A stretch of 64,000 nucleotides of DNA, from NCBI GenBank assembly GCA_037962975.1, contig CM075669.1:245557351-245621350 (forward strand), in the 5' to 3' direction. Below are positions 48,868 through 59,744 of this stretch, one piece after another. The position numbers were made by a program, and so were the translations under genes. Positions within the stretch are counted from its first letter, which is position 1. Every line of letters starts with the position of its first letter. The notes under the pieces are model-generated. The model worked only from the letters and a program-made list of their open reading frames with translations. It had not been told where the DNA came from and ran no database searches. The DNA comes from Clitoria ternatea (Eukaryota; Streptophyta; Magnoliopsida; Fabales; Fabaceae).

Positions 48868-50179
48868 TTATGGTATAGAGTTAGACTTAGAAGGGCGGTT
48901 GAATAAGTCTTAAACTCTTTTTTTGGAAAATATTTCACGAACAGACCGCTCAAGAGAAAAACTGATTTTACAGACCAAAAATAAGGGAAGGGAGAAATGC
49001 ACAATGAAAATTTATCCTGGTTCACTTCCAACACAGAAGCTAGTCCAGTCCCTTCAGCCCGAAGGATTTTCACTATTGTAAAACACCTTTTGCAATCTGC
49101 ACCAACATAGTGCACTGAGTATTCTTGACTCTAGCCACTTCTGGCTTATACCCAAGAATACACCACTCCTAGCTAAAAACCCAAGTATTCTTAAAGCCTT
49201 TTCAGGCCACACGTGTTTCCCAACACTTAACAAATTATGGCAACACACCAGAACACACAAAGTGAAGGTAGAAAAGAATTTGAGGTTACACACAAGTAAC
49301 ACAATGCACATATATATAAAATGAGTACAGGCACACTAAGCTGTAGACTACTATAAGTCACGGTCTGCACTAAGCTGAACTGCAAAGAGGACTTATGTAG
49401 TAAATACAAGAACTTAAGAAAAGTCTTTACAAACTTAGGTTTCTAGAGAGAAAACAAGAGAGAATTCAGGAAAAAGAATGAACAACATTGCACTCTTGGA
49501 TTCAAAGGCTTTTTATATTTATAGTCATTCTGAAAAGATCCGTTGATTCAACTTGAAGGACGTTGGTCTCTTCGAGTACTGTGCCACCAGTGATTGCAGA
49601 GACATGCTTCTGAGGAGTTTCCTAAACTGTACAACTTCAAAAGTCTTTCAGCAAAAGATCTCTTTTGCTTATCCATTTTGAGGAAGCACGTACAAATCAT
49701 AGCAATTGACCTTAGGCTTTCTGTACTGATCAGGTTAGGATTTTTTGGCATCTTGAGACATGTGAGACAGTTTTCTTGAGACATGCAAGAAAGCTTATCA
49801 ACTTTTTCGTTGATTTCCTTTTTAGTGAAAACTTCAGAGGTGATAGGAGAAAGTTCATACAGCTTCTTTTCTGGAAAAATAAGAGATCCTTTCTCGAATC
49901 CTTTAAAGAGTGAAGTTGTTTCATGGTCTGTAGGTTCACTTTACTTGATTCAGTGATGCTTTGAGTGAGTACAGACTTTTTCAATCTTGAAACTCATTGA
50001 GTTTCACGGACTCCTCAATCATTCACAAGTGGAGCTCTACGGACTCCTGGCACACTTAAATAGAATTGTTAGACAACAAAACAGTACAGACTTCATTTTA
50101 GTTGAGTCTTGGTGTGTGTTATTAACAAATAGCTTGGGGTTCAGACTGCTCAATCATGAGTTCAGACTTTACTCTAACA
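48868..50179 (-). repeat. 5' LTR of the large Copia element
   Basis: Uninterrupted 1,312 bp LTR, the partner of 15263-16143 plus 30357-30807. Its plus-strand start has TT where the other copy has TG. It ends CTCTAACA, followed by the duplication atatt. Confidence 0.9.
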
Positions 50180-50184
50180 ATATT

Positions 50185-51086
50185 TAAAGAAAATGTCTCT
50201 ATTTAAATTAAATCCATATGTTCATTATGAAATTAATTTAGTAAAGGTAAGCTTATCATATATAAAACAATAGTAAACTTCAAATTTACATCAATAGAAG
50301 TAAAACATTCTAGCTTACAACATGTGTATTTGTTAAATAATATATAGTTATAGTCGCTATTAACACTCTAAAGTCATATGTCAAATGCTTTGCTATGATT
50401 CTTCTAGACACATAGTTCACATATTTTTATTATACTTTTTTTCAACTCATATCTAGTATATATCACGTTATGGTACTTCTAAACTCAATTAATAATTATT
50501 TATATAGATAGCATTTACTTAACTTTTAATCAAAGTTCATTCATAGACAAAAATATGCATAGGGTAACTTCAAGATCCCCTTTATAATTCATTCTTTGTA
50601 TTTTTAAGAGATAAATATGTTACCTATTTACATAAGACATAGTATGAAAACATAGTATGATAATTAGTTGTCTGCGTTAATCATCTCTGATACTTCAAAA
50701 TACCATGCTTCAATGTATGAAAATAGTAATAATCTAATATATACTCATTAATATGCTTTAGGGTGTGTTATGATAAATTATGAATAGATTAAATTTCTTT
50801 CAAATCATCAAGCAAAATAAAAGATCCAAACAATTTCTTCTTCAACAACTAAAACTTTAAACTATATTGAAACTTTTGTTGTATATTCTTTTAGGAACTA
50901 TATATATAGAGAGAGAGAATGTATCATATGAGATTAATCATGTGAGTTTTTAAAAAAGTCATGTGACCTTTTAAGTGATCATGTGACTTTGAAAAAGTTT
51001 TAATCTCAACCATCCATTGTATGGTTATACGGCACAGATTTGCTCCTCTTACTCTCACATAAGAGAAGCTTTCTCATAAGATACAT
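50185..51086. other. AT-rich spacer right of the large Copia element
   Basis: No gene or recognisable element. It may continue the decayed Copia sequence seen left of 15263, because both sides were one locus before the insertion, but I found no decisive coding trace. Confidence 0.35.
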
Positions 51087-51107
51087 CCTCTCTCTCTCAC
51101 ACACACA

Positions 51108-51178
<71 letters not shown>
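51087..51178. repeat. Compound (CT)n(CA)n(CT)n(TA)n microsatellite
   Basis: About 12 bases of TC, a short CA run, about 30 bases of TC and then about 20 TA units. Confidence 0.95.
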
Positions 51179-51179
<1 letters not shown>

Positions 51180-51461
51180 TCCTATAAAAAGTAACAATAA
51201 TACTTCTCTAGTATCACTATAAAGATTAATTAGAATCATGATGTAAAGAATTCATCAAAATTAATTATATGAATAAACATTTCTCTATTATTACTACCAT
51301 GATTAATTGCATATAATATATGTCATTTTATACATACATTTAAACTCCAAAATACTATACTAGTCTACCAATCATATGTCAAATCAAACAAAAATTTAGA
51401 TTGTAATCTTCCTTTCAAACCTTGTAATCATTTACTTACTCCTTAGATTATTACTTTTTGT

Positions 51462-51604
51462 CACTACAACAAAATTGACATTTAGCGGCGGTTATTTTGG
51501 AATTTTTCGACGATTTTAACCCCCACTAAATGACGCTTTCAGCGGTTCCTAAACCACCGCTAAATGCTCCGCCACTAGGAAATTAGCTGCGGTTATTCAC
51601 AATA
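51462..51604 (+). mobile_element. CACTA-like terminal fragment
   Basis: Starts CACTACAACAAAA and carries subterminal motifs in both orientations (AGCGGCGGTTA, ACCACCGCTAAATG, CCGCCACTA), as in plant CACTA ends. No matching opposite terminus was found, so it is a fragment. Confidence 0.6.
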
Positions 51605-51970
51605 AGGAACTCTTTCTTTGATAGTCCAGCTTTATTGCCCAGGCTGACTGCCTTTCCTGGTGGATCAGCATACCCGACCCTACGCCCCATTTCGTGCTTT
51701 CTTTTGTTCCTTTATAGTATAGGCAGTGTTCTCTATATACGCAATTCAGGCTTTGGCCTAAGCCACCCATAAAAAAAGATCGTGGATTGGTACCGCAATT
51801 ATTTTACATCTATACTTTTGTTTTGGAATCCGCCCGGAGAAGGAGAAGATAACTCTGCCCAGAGTAAACATGAATGCTGACAATACCGAAAAAGAGCAAG
51901 TGACTGAATGGTAGGAGGTTGAATGGAATAACCACCGTGATGTGGTTACCTGCAGTTAGAACCCCCGCAA
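51605..51970. other. GC-richer island, possible organellar (mitochondrial) insert
   Basis: Sequence between the two CACTA-like ends is clearly less AT-rich than everything around it, contains no repeat, and has the look of plant mitochondrial DNA. On the minus strand a frame with AGNHITVV and hydrophobic residues overlaps it. No gene is named; origin unproven. Confidence 0.35.
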
Positions 51971-51973
51971 AAA

Positions 51974-52070
51974 CACTACAAGAAAATAAGTATTTCCCAA
52001 TGGTTTTTTTATATTTCACGGTGTTTAAAACCGCCGCTAGATGAGTCCAATAATCTTTTTTATAATGGCA
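51974..52070 (+). mobile_element. Second CACTA-like terminal fragment
   Basis: CACTACAAGAAAA followed by AAACCGCCGCTAGATG subterminal motifs. It points the same way as the one at 51462, so the two are not ends of one element. Confidence 0.55.
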
Positions 52071-52200
52071 GTCAGTTCTTTTAAATGTATTATATTTTTA
52101 CTTTAGTAGTAGTTAACATTTCAACTATATTTCATATTTTATTGACTAATTAATTAGATTTGAATTTTACTCTATATATAACTAAGTTTTCATATATACT

Positions 52201-52202
<2 letters not shown>

Positions 52203-52236
<34 letters not shown>
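52203..52236. repeat. (TA)n microsatellite
   Basis: About 16 TA units in AT-rich spacer before the Tork-like element. Confidence 0.9.
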
Positions 52237-52237
<1 letters not shown>

Positions 52238-52457
52238 TAATGAAGTAAAGATATAAAAACATATTTACAAGAATCAATAGCTCAATATTTACAAGAATCA
52301 ATCACACTAATGCCATATTTCTCGCAGTAGCATATTCTTTTTAGAATTAATAAATGTTATCTCAACTTTAAATATTACAAAGCAAGTTATACAAGAGGGG
52401 AAAAAATATCTAACAATGGTGCCACATAGCTAAACTCAAATTTTCCAATAATGTATT

Positions 52458-53884
52458 TGTTAAGAGAATCGGCGTATTGCGGAAGCACTAGATCAAATCA
52501 ATTGGAGATAAAGAGAAGCAAGTATAAGGGCAAAAAAATAAACACACAATATTTCTGTAGAAAACCTCCAAAACTGGAGAAAAAGAACATTGATGATCAC
52601 GAGCAAAATAGTTCCACTATGTAAGAAGGAGAGTACAAGAAGTTCTCAAAAAGAAAAGAAAACAAAGAGACAATAGCCCTATAAGTCACAAGGACAAAAA
52701 TAAAGTTATCTCTCAAATTTTCTGACTAGAGTACTCTCAGGTGAAACTAAAAAATATACTCGCTACTAAAAATTCTCTCAGGAATACACTAGAAGAGAAC
52801 TTGACTATAATTGCAAATGTGGTACCTTGAATCCTTTTATAGGCAATTCTAAGGAATATAATAATATTTCTTTAAACAGAAGACAACCAAATTGAATTGG
52901 TTTTGTGAAGAAGTAAAATTCAATTTGAATTTGTATTTGAAGAAGTAAAATTCAAATTGAATTTGTATTGTGAAGAAGTGGAATTCAAATTGAATTTTAT
53001 TTCTTCTCAATACAAATTCAATTTGATTTACTTCTTTAGAATAGCAATTCAAATTGAATTCTACTTCTTCAGAATACAAATTCAATTTGAATCCTTTTAT
53101 AGGCAATTCTAAGGAATATAATAATATTTCTTTAAACAGAAGACAACCAAATTGAATTGGTTTTGTGAAGAAGTAAAATTCAATTTGAATTTGTATTTGA
53201 AGAAGTAAAATTCAAATTGAATTTGTATTGTGAAGAAGTGGAATTCAAATTGAATTTTGTTTCTTCTCAATACAAATTCAATTTGATTTTTACTTCTTTA
53301 GAATAGCAATTCAAATTGAATTCTACTTCTTCAGAATACAAATTCAATTTGAATTCTACTTCTTCAAAATACAAATTCAATTTGAATTCTACTTCTTCAA
53401 ATACAAATTCAAATTGAATTTTACTTCTTCACAAAACCAATTCAATTTGATTTTGTCTTCTGTTTAAAGAAATATTATTATATTCCTTGGAATTGCCTAT
53501 AAAAAGATTCAAGGTATCACATTTGCAATCATAGTCAAGTTCTCTCCTAATGTAATCCTGAGAGAATTTTTAGTAGCGAGTATATTTTTTTAGTTTCACC
53601 TGAGAGAGTACTCTAGTCAGAAAATTTGAGAGATAACTTTATTTTTGTCCTTGTGACTTATAGGGCTATTGTCTCTTTGTTCTCTTTTCTTTTTGAGAAC
53701 TTCTTGTACTCTCCTTCTTACATAGTGGAACTATTTTGCTCGTGATCATCAATGTTCTTTTTCTCCAGTTTTGGAGGTTTTCCACGAAAATATTGTGTGT
53801 TTATTTTTTTACCCTTATACTTGCTTCTTTTTATCTCCAATTGATTTGATCCAATGCTTCCGCAATACGCCGATTCTCTTAACA
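52458..53884. repeat. 5' foldback: inverted pair of U5 halves around the core
   Basis: The left arm starts TGTTAAGAGAATCGGCG at 52458 and the right arm ends with its complement at 53884. About 470 bp per arm align with roughly 96-97% identity by eye. The core between them is made of AATTCAATTTGAATT-type palindromes and a 260 bp tandem duplication. Confidence 0.9.
52831..53350 (+). repeat. 260 bp tandem duplication in the LTR core
   Basis: ATCCTTTTATAGGCAATTC starts at 52831 and again at 53091. The two 260 bp copies are almost identical (one base change and a 2 bp difference noticed), so the duplication is recent relative to arm divergence. Confidence 0.88.
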
Positions 53885-53886
53885 AG

Positions 53887-53902
53887 TGGTATTAGAGCCT
53901 GG
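53887..53902 (+). other. Primer binding site of the Tork-like element
   Basis: TGGTATTAGAGCCTGG two bases after the CA at 53883-53884: a correct U5-primer-site junction survives on this side. Confidence 0.88.
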
Positions 53903-53923
53903 TTGTTCGATTGAAGGTTCAAT

Positions 53924-56900
53924 ATGTCTACCGTCACTAAATTTGACATTGAGAAGTTTGATGGCAAGACTAGTTTTTCTATTTGGCGTGTCCAAATGAA
54001 AGCTGTTCTCACTCAAAATGGATTAAAGAAAACTTTAGATGGCAAATCAAAAAGGCCGTCTACTATGACCGATGAGCAATGGGACGAGTTGGATGAAAAG
54101 GCGCTTTCAGCAATCCAACTTTGCTTGTCCAAGGAGGTTCTTCGTGAAGTAGCCAACGAAACCACTGCTGCGGCTTTGTGGTTGAAGTTGGAGACTTTGT
54201 GGTTGAAGTTGGAGACCCTATACATGACCAAAAGCCTCGCAAATAAGCTTCGTCTTAAAGAACGGTTATATACCATTTGTATGGTTGAAGGCACTTCTAT
54301 TCAATCTCATCTTAATGAGTTTAATTCTATTATTATGGATCTCGAAAATATTGATGTAAAAATTGATGATGAAGATAAAGTTGTTCTGTTGGTTGTCTCT
54401 CTACCACCTATAAACACTTTAAAGAAATTATGTTGTATGGTAACAACGATACCTTATCCTTTGAAGACGTTAAATCTAATTTATTGTCCAAAGAAAAGTT
54501 TGATCTTGAAATTCATTCTGAGGACAAGGGGTAGAACTCAAGAAAAAAGGAGTACCAGTAATAAGAATAGAAGCTCCAGATCTAGATCCAGAGGGCGTAA
54601 ATCCAACAAAACCTGTCGCTATTGCAAGAAAGATGGGCATGATATCTCTAATTGCTTTATCTTGAAAAAGAAACAAGAAAAGCATGAAAAAGATAAACAA
54701 CCAGCTGAAGCTGCTAATGTTGAGAATAATTCTGATGGTGATGTTATGCTATCTGTTATTTCTTCTGATAAGAGGAGCAAACATGAATGGATTCTTGATT
54801 CTGGATGTACTTTCCATATGTGTCCTTATAGGGACTTATTTACCACTCTTGAACCTATTGATAGTGGTGTTATCTTAATGGGTAATGATACCCAATGCAA
54901 GGTTGCAGGAATAGGTACCATTCAGATTAAGTCTCATGATGGTATTGTCAGGACTCTTTCCAAAGTTCGCTTTGTTCCTGACTTGAAGCGGAATCTAATT
55001 TCTCTTGGCATCCTAGAATCTCTTGGGTGCAAATATTCAGCCGAAGGTGGAGTTCTAAAGGTATCAAAAGGTGCCCTTGTTCTATTAAAAGCTACCCGTG
55101 TTGGTAGTTTGTATATCTTGCAAGGATCTGTGGTGACAGGCTCAACAGTTGTTTCATCTTCCATGCCTGATATTGATGTCACCAAATTATGGCACATGCG
55201 CCTGGGTCATATGAGTGAAAAAGGCATGCACCTTCTGAGCAAGCAAGGTCTTCTTGGTAATCAAGGCATCAGTAAGTTGGAGTTTTGTGAACATTGTGTT
55301 TTTGGGAAGCAGAAAAGAGTTAGCTTCTCTACTGCAACTCACCGAACAAAAGGTATTCTTGATTACATTCATTCAGATCTTTGGGGACCTTCTAAAGTTC
55401 CTTCTTATGGAGGAAAACGTTATATGATGACTATTATTGATGATTATTCTCGTAAAGTCTGGGTCTACTTTCTAAGACATAAAAATGAAACTTTTCCCAC
55501 TTTTAAGAAGTGGAAAACTCTTGTGGAAACTCAGACAGGGAAGAAAGTCAAGAAGCTCAGAACAGATAATGGATTGGAGTTCTGTGAAGGTGACTTTAAT
55601 GAGTTCTGCACAAATCATGGTATTGCTAGACATAAAACCATTCCAGGAAAACCCCAGCAGAATGGTGTTGCAGAACGTTTAAACAGAACTATCCTTGAGA
55701 GAGCTCGTTGTATGCTCTCAAATGCTGGGTTATAGCATCGACGTGAATTAGGGCAGAGGCAACATCTACTGCTTGCTACTTGATTAATCGCTCTCCACAC
55801 TCTTCACTTGATTTTAAAATTCCAGAAGAAATTTGGTCAGGTAATCCTGTTAATTATTCTAATTTAAGAATCTTTGGATGTCCTGCATATGCACATGTTA
55901 ATGATGGCAAATTAGCTCCAACAGCTATTAAGTGCATATTTCTTGGTTATGCATCTGAGTCTAAAGGATATCGTCTATGGTGTTCTGATCCTAAGTCACG
56001 AAAGTTAATTCTCAGTAGAGATGTGACTTTTAATGAGGATGCATTATTATCTTTTGGAAAACAATCTTTTATTTCTTCTTCTAGTACTAATAATCTGCAA
56101 GGTACTAGCGAGAAGGTGGAGTTAGAATTAAAATCTGCTAATGTTGATGCCTCATCTTCCTCTACCAATGAGTCTAGCATTGATGATCATGGTGATGATC
56201 GTACCACTTCTCCTATTCAGCCACAAGAAGAGGATTATTCTATTGCTCGAGACAGACCAAGGAGACAAATTAAAAGGCCAGTCAGATACACTATTGATGA
56301 TAATCTGACTGCTTATGCATTGTCTATTGCACAAGAGATAAATGATGTTGTAGAGCCTACCAGCTATTCTAAAGCTGTTTCTTGTGCGGATTCTTCAAAA
56401 TGGCTTCTAGCTATGAATGAAGAAATTAAAAGTCTTCATAAGAATAATACATGGAGTTTGACAGAACTCCCTAAAGACAAACGACCGCTTCGATGTAAAT
56501 GGATTTACAAGAAGAAAGATGGCATTCTCGGGGTTGAAGATCCTAGATGCAAGGCAAGATTAATCGTCAAAGGCTTTTATCAAAAGGAAGGTATTGACTT
56601 TAATGAGATTTTCTCACCAGTTGTTCGTCATACCTCCATCCGTATCTTGCTTGCTTTTGTTGCTTTATTTGATCTGGAATTGGAGCAACTTGATGTTAAA
56701 ACAGCTTTTCTACACGGAGAGCTGGAAGAAGAAATCTATATGGATCAACCTGAGGGATTTATTGTTCCTGGTAAAGAGCATCTTGTTTGTCGTTTGACAA
56801 AATCTTTATATGGTCTCAAGCAAGCTCCTAGACAGTGGTACAAAAGGTTTGACTCTTTTATGATTGGGCAAGGATATTCAAGGAGTCAATATGATGACTG

Positions 56901-57910
56901 TATTTATTTCCAACAATTTCTTGATGGAACTTTCATTTACTTGTTACTTTATGTTGATGATATGTTGATTGCATCATGTAACAAGTCTCTGATCAGGAAA
57001 TTAAAAGCTCAACTTAATAATGAGTTTGAGATAAAGGAATTAGGTGCAGCCAAGAAAATTCTTGGCATGGAGATTCACAGGGATCGTCAAGCTGGTAAAT
57101 TGTTCTTATCTCAACAGAAATATATTGCTTGACAGATTTAATATGAAAACCTGTAAACCTGTTTCTACTCCACTCGCTGCACATTTCAAGTTATCTTCAG
57201 ACCTATGCCCACAAACTAAAGAAGAAATAGAGCGTATGTCACACGTTCCTTATGCTAATGCAGTTGGCAGTTTAATGTATGCTATGGTATGCACTAGACC
57301 AGATTTAGCATATGCTGTCAGCATGGTGAGTCGATACATGCATAATCCTGAAAAGGATCATTGGAATGTTGTGAAATGGATTTTTCAGTATCTAAAAGGT
57401 ACTTCTGATATTGGCTTGGTATTTGACAGAAGCAAAGCTACAACTAATGATGTTGCAGGTTTTGTTGACTCGGATTATGGTGGTAATCTTGATAGAAGAA
57501 GATCTCTTTCTAGTTACATCTTCACTCTTTGTAACTCTGCTATCAGTTGGAAAGCTTCACTTCAATATATTGCTGCATTATCTACAACTGAAGCAGAATA
57601 TATTTCAGCCACAGAGGGTGTGAAAGAGGCTCTTTGGATTCATGGTTTGGTAAATGAACTTGGTCTTACACAAGATATTCTTACTGTGTTTTGTGATAGT
57701 CAAAGTGCTATTCATTTGACTAAGAATAGTCGTTATCACAACAAGACCAAACACATTGATGTAAAGCATCACTTTATCCGAGACATTGTTACAATTGGTG
57801 AAATTATGGTGCAGAATACTTCTGATAATCCAGCGGATATGCTTACTAAGCCACTTCCTAATACTAAGTTTCAACATTGCTTAGACTTGGTTGGTCTACA
57901 CAGCACTTGA
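53924..57910 (+). pseudogene. Tork-like Copia gag-pol, with frame breaks
   Basis: Gag begins MSTVTKFDIEKFDG. A 21 bp direct duplication (54176-54217) adds seven residues in frame. Between about 54409 and 54534 the conserved gag sequence lies in another frame (KEIMLYGNND) while the open frame reads straight through, so two compensating indels are inferred. Zinc knuckle CRYCKKDGHDISNC is at residue 231 and protease ILDSGCTFHMC at about 289. Integrase keeps LRTDNGLEF and PQQNGVAERLNR. A TAG at 55733 plus a frame change follow. RT (55750-57130) keeps YVDDMLIAS. A frameshift near 57125 precedes RNase H (GFVDSDYGG, CDSQSAIHL), ending with TGA at 57908. Non-functional, but moderately preserved. Confidence 0.9.
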
Positions 57911-57960
57911 ATGCCCCTTTGGGCTTTATTCTACAATCAGCAATTTAGCAAATTTGATCC

Positions 57961-57971
57961 AAGGTGGAGAT
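57961..57971 (+). other. Polypurine tract of the Tork-like element
   Basis: AAGGTGGAGAT directly before the TG of U3 at 57972. Confidence 0.8.
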
Positions 57972-58127
57972 TGTTAAATACATGTCTCAAATTTGGTTAA
58001 TGTGGTACTTCATTTATCTTGAGTAATTCAAATTGAATTTTGTTTCTTCTCAATACAAATTCAATTTGATTTTTACTCAAGATAAATGAAGTACCACATT
58101 AACCAAATTTGAGACATGTATTTAACA
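57972..58127. repeat. 3' foldback: inverted pair of U3 halves
   Basis: Perfect 55 bp arms (57972-58026 and 58073-58127) begin TGTTAAATACATG and end with its complement. The 46 bp centre contains TTTCTTCTCAATACAAATTC, shared with the core of the 5' foldback at about 53263. Confidence 0.95.
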
Positions 58128-58132
58128 GTATT

Positions 58133-59626
58133 CCATACTATGCTAGTAAGATATAATCCAGTTGTACACTTAATGCACATGCTTCTTTCTCTCCCCGTTA
58201 GAAGCAAAAGAAAATCTGAAATAGCATCTTGCAAATACCTCATTATCAAAATGAGAATCTTGTTTTGTCCAATGATAATCAAATCCAAAGCTTATCATGC
58301 GCAAAACAACTGCCACAAACAATCTATGCTTAACATAAAGAACCATTTTTGACTCCATTGGATAGACATTTTTCTTCCATAGCAGGCACACCTCTAGAGA
58401 CTACACACTTTAAAACTGTGCTTAAGCTTATAGCCTGGTAAAATTAACCTTGTAGTATATCTGAAAAAATCAAGACAATATCAGTTACTTTTATTTATAC
58501 TTATATTCTCTTTGTTCCTTAATGTAAGTCAAATATTTTTAAAGAATGGCGAAACTAACTAATGGCATTTTTTTAAAAGTTAAGAATAGAAAGATGTCTA
58601 TATGAGCTAAAAAAACTATTTCGATATATATTTAAGCTAAAATTCATTTTAGTCCCATGTTTTAAAAAAATTCATTTCCATCCTATATGTTTTTAAAGTG
58701 TTTCATTTTAATCCTTCTTAAAAGAAATACAATATTATTAAAAAAAAATTTAAAAATGATTGAAATAAATACTATGTTTAGAGATCCCTCAACTATACCT
58801 GCCTCTCACTGTCAAGTCTTAAATGGACCTAGGAAACCCATCTTCCTTAGAGAACATTTCCCCTTCCAGCACATACCATTTCAATCATATTAAGCTTCGT
58901 TTGTTACTTTCTACTGTCAATTTTAGAATTCATTTCATTATGTGAATTCATTATTCAACTTCAATTATTTAATAAATAACCACAAGGTCTAGTTACAAAT
59001 CAACACAAATGTAATATCATATGATTCAACTTTTAAATTTAAAATATAAATATGATTTACTCATGTCTCTTTCTTTTATTCCATTTTTATGTTCTTTTAT
59101 CATTATTTATCATATCTTTTATTATTTTCCATAACTTCTTTTATCTCTTTTTCTCCCACCCATTCACACCCCATTGTATTAATTCTATAGAGAACAATGA
59201 TTCTTCATCACCTATAAAAATTAGAGATCAATTATGATATATTGTTGGTATAAAGAGCTTTTATATACATTATTACGTTAAATATGACTTTTAAATTCAC
59301 TAGTACAAACATAAATAATTTTTGAATATATAACAATCTATTATTAAGTTTATTTAGACAAATTTAATTGACAATAATATAAATATAAATGTCAGAATCA
59401 AAGTTAAACACTTCTCACATTTCTTTTACTGATATTCTAAAAGGTAAGGATAATCTATTGTTAGATGATGGTTTTAAAAAACTTTATATTAATCATATAT
59501 TCTAATTAAATTCTGAAAATTCTTTATAAATTAAATGAGCAAAACTTATTTAAAGTAATACATCACTTCCTTTAATTTTATTTTTGATGATTAAAGAAAG
59601 GGAAAGAGGAATTGATCGTAAAATAC
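58133..59626. other. AT-rich spacer
   Basis: No convincing gene. A minus-strand frame at 58170-58391 has protein-like composition but no recognisable motif. It lies beyond the YUCCA-like exon and might be decayed continuation of it. Confidence 0.35.
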
Positions 59627-59744
59627 CTTTAGCCAATAGGGTACATTGCTTTTGTAATGCCAATATGATGGCATCAAAATTCTCTGTCCCACCATCAACA
59701 AATTCAACTATGTAACGTTTTAACCGCTTGATGCCTGTCTGTAC
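59627..59744 (-). pseudogene. YUCCA-type flavin monooxygenase exon fragment
   Basis: An exon bounded by a CTGCAG acceptor (59745) and a GTATTT donor (59626) encodes GIKRLKRYIVEFVDGGTENF and DAIILA, the late region of YUCCA auxin-biosynthesis monooxygenases (indole-3-pyruvate to indole-3-acetic acid). Directly after DAIILA the conserved ATGYKSNVP stretch is broken by a small deletion that shifts the frame (residues QKQCTLLAK follow). No FAD- or NADPH-binding exon was found around it. A single dead exon. Confidence 0.75.

Larger units (their letters stand above)
15263..50179 (-). mobile_element. Defective Copia element hosting two sets of nested insertions
   Basis: Both ends are flanked by atatt (15258-15262 and 50180-50184). 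The two LTRs, about 1.33 kb (interrupted) and 1.31 kb, are direct copies differing by roughly 7% over the first ~330 bases. On the minus strand the order is 5' LTR (48868-50179), primer site, gag, protease, integrase, truncated reverse transcriptase, polypurine tract, 3' LTR. The gag style (YWKDRM near the start, several zinc knuckles) suggests the SIRE/Maximus group, which I hold loosely. A solo LTR plus gypsy 1 sit in the 3' LTR, and gypsy 2 plus another solo LTR sit in gag. Without insertions the element is about 6.1 kb. Confidence 0.88.
52458..58127 (+). mobile_element. Tork-like Copia element with inverted interior
   Basis: The 5,670 bp unit is flanked by gtatt (52453-52457 and 58128-58132). 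The interior (primer site, gag-pol, polypurine tract) reads on the plus strand, but the termini are not direct LTRs. The left end is U5 reversed, AT-rich core, U5; the right end is U3, core, U3 reversed. Both outermost halves are in minus orientation, so the original insertion was on the minus strand and the interior appears to have flipped between the palindromic cores. Pol style (MSTVTKFDIEKFDG start, YVDDML) fits the Tork/TNT1 group. Confidence 0.85.

Noticed and set aside
51040..51222. Open frame of 60 codons with Ser-Leu and Tyr-Ile repeats
   Set aside because: Translation of the compound CT/TA microsatellite.
51462..51987. Complete short CACTA element between the two CACTACAA ends
   Set aside because: Both termini have the same orientation; a real element needs inverted ends and a 3 bp duplication.
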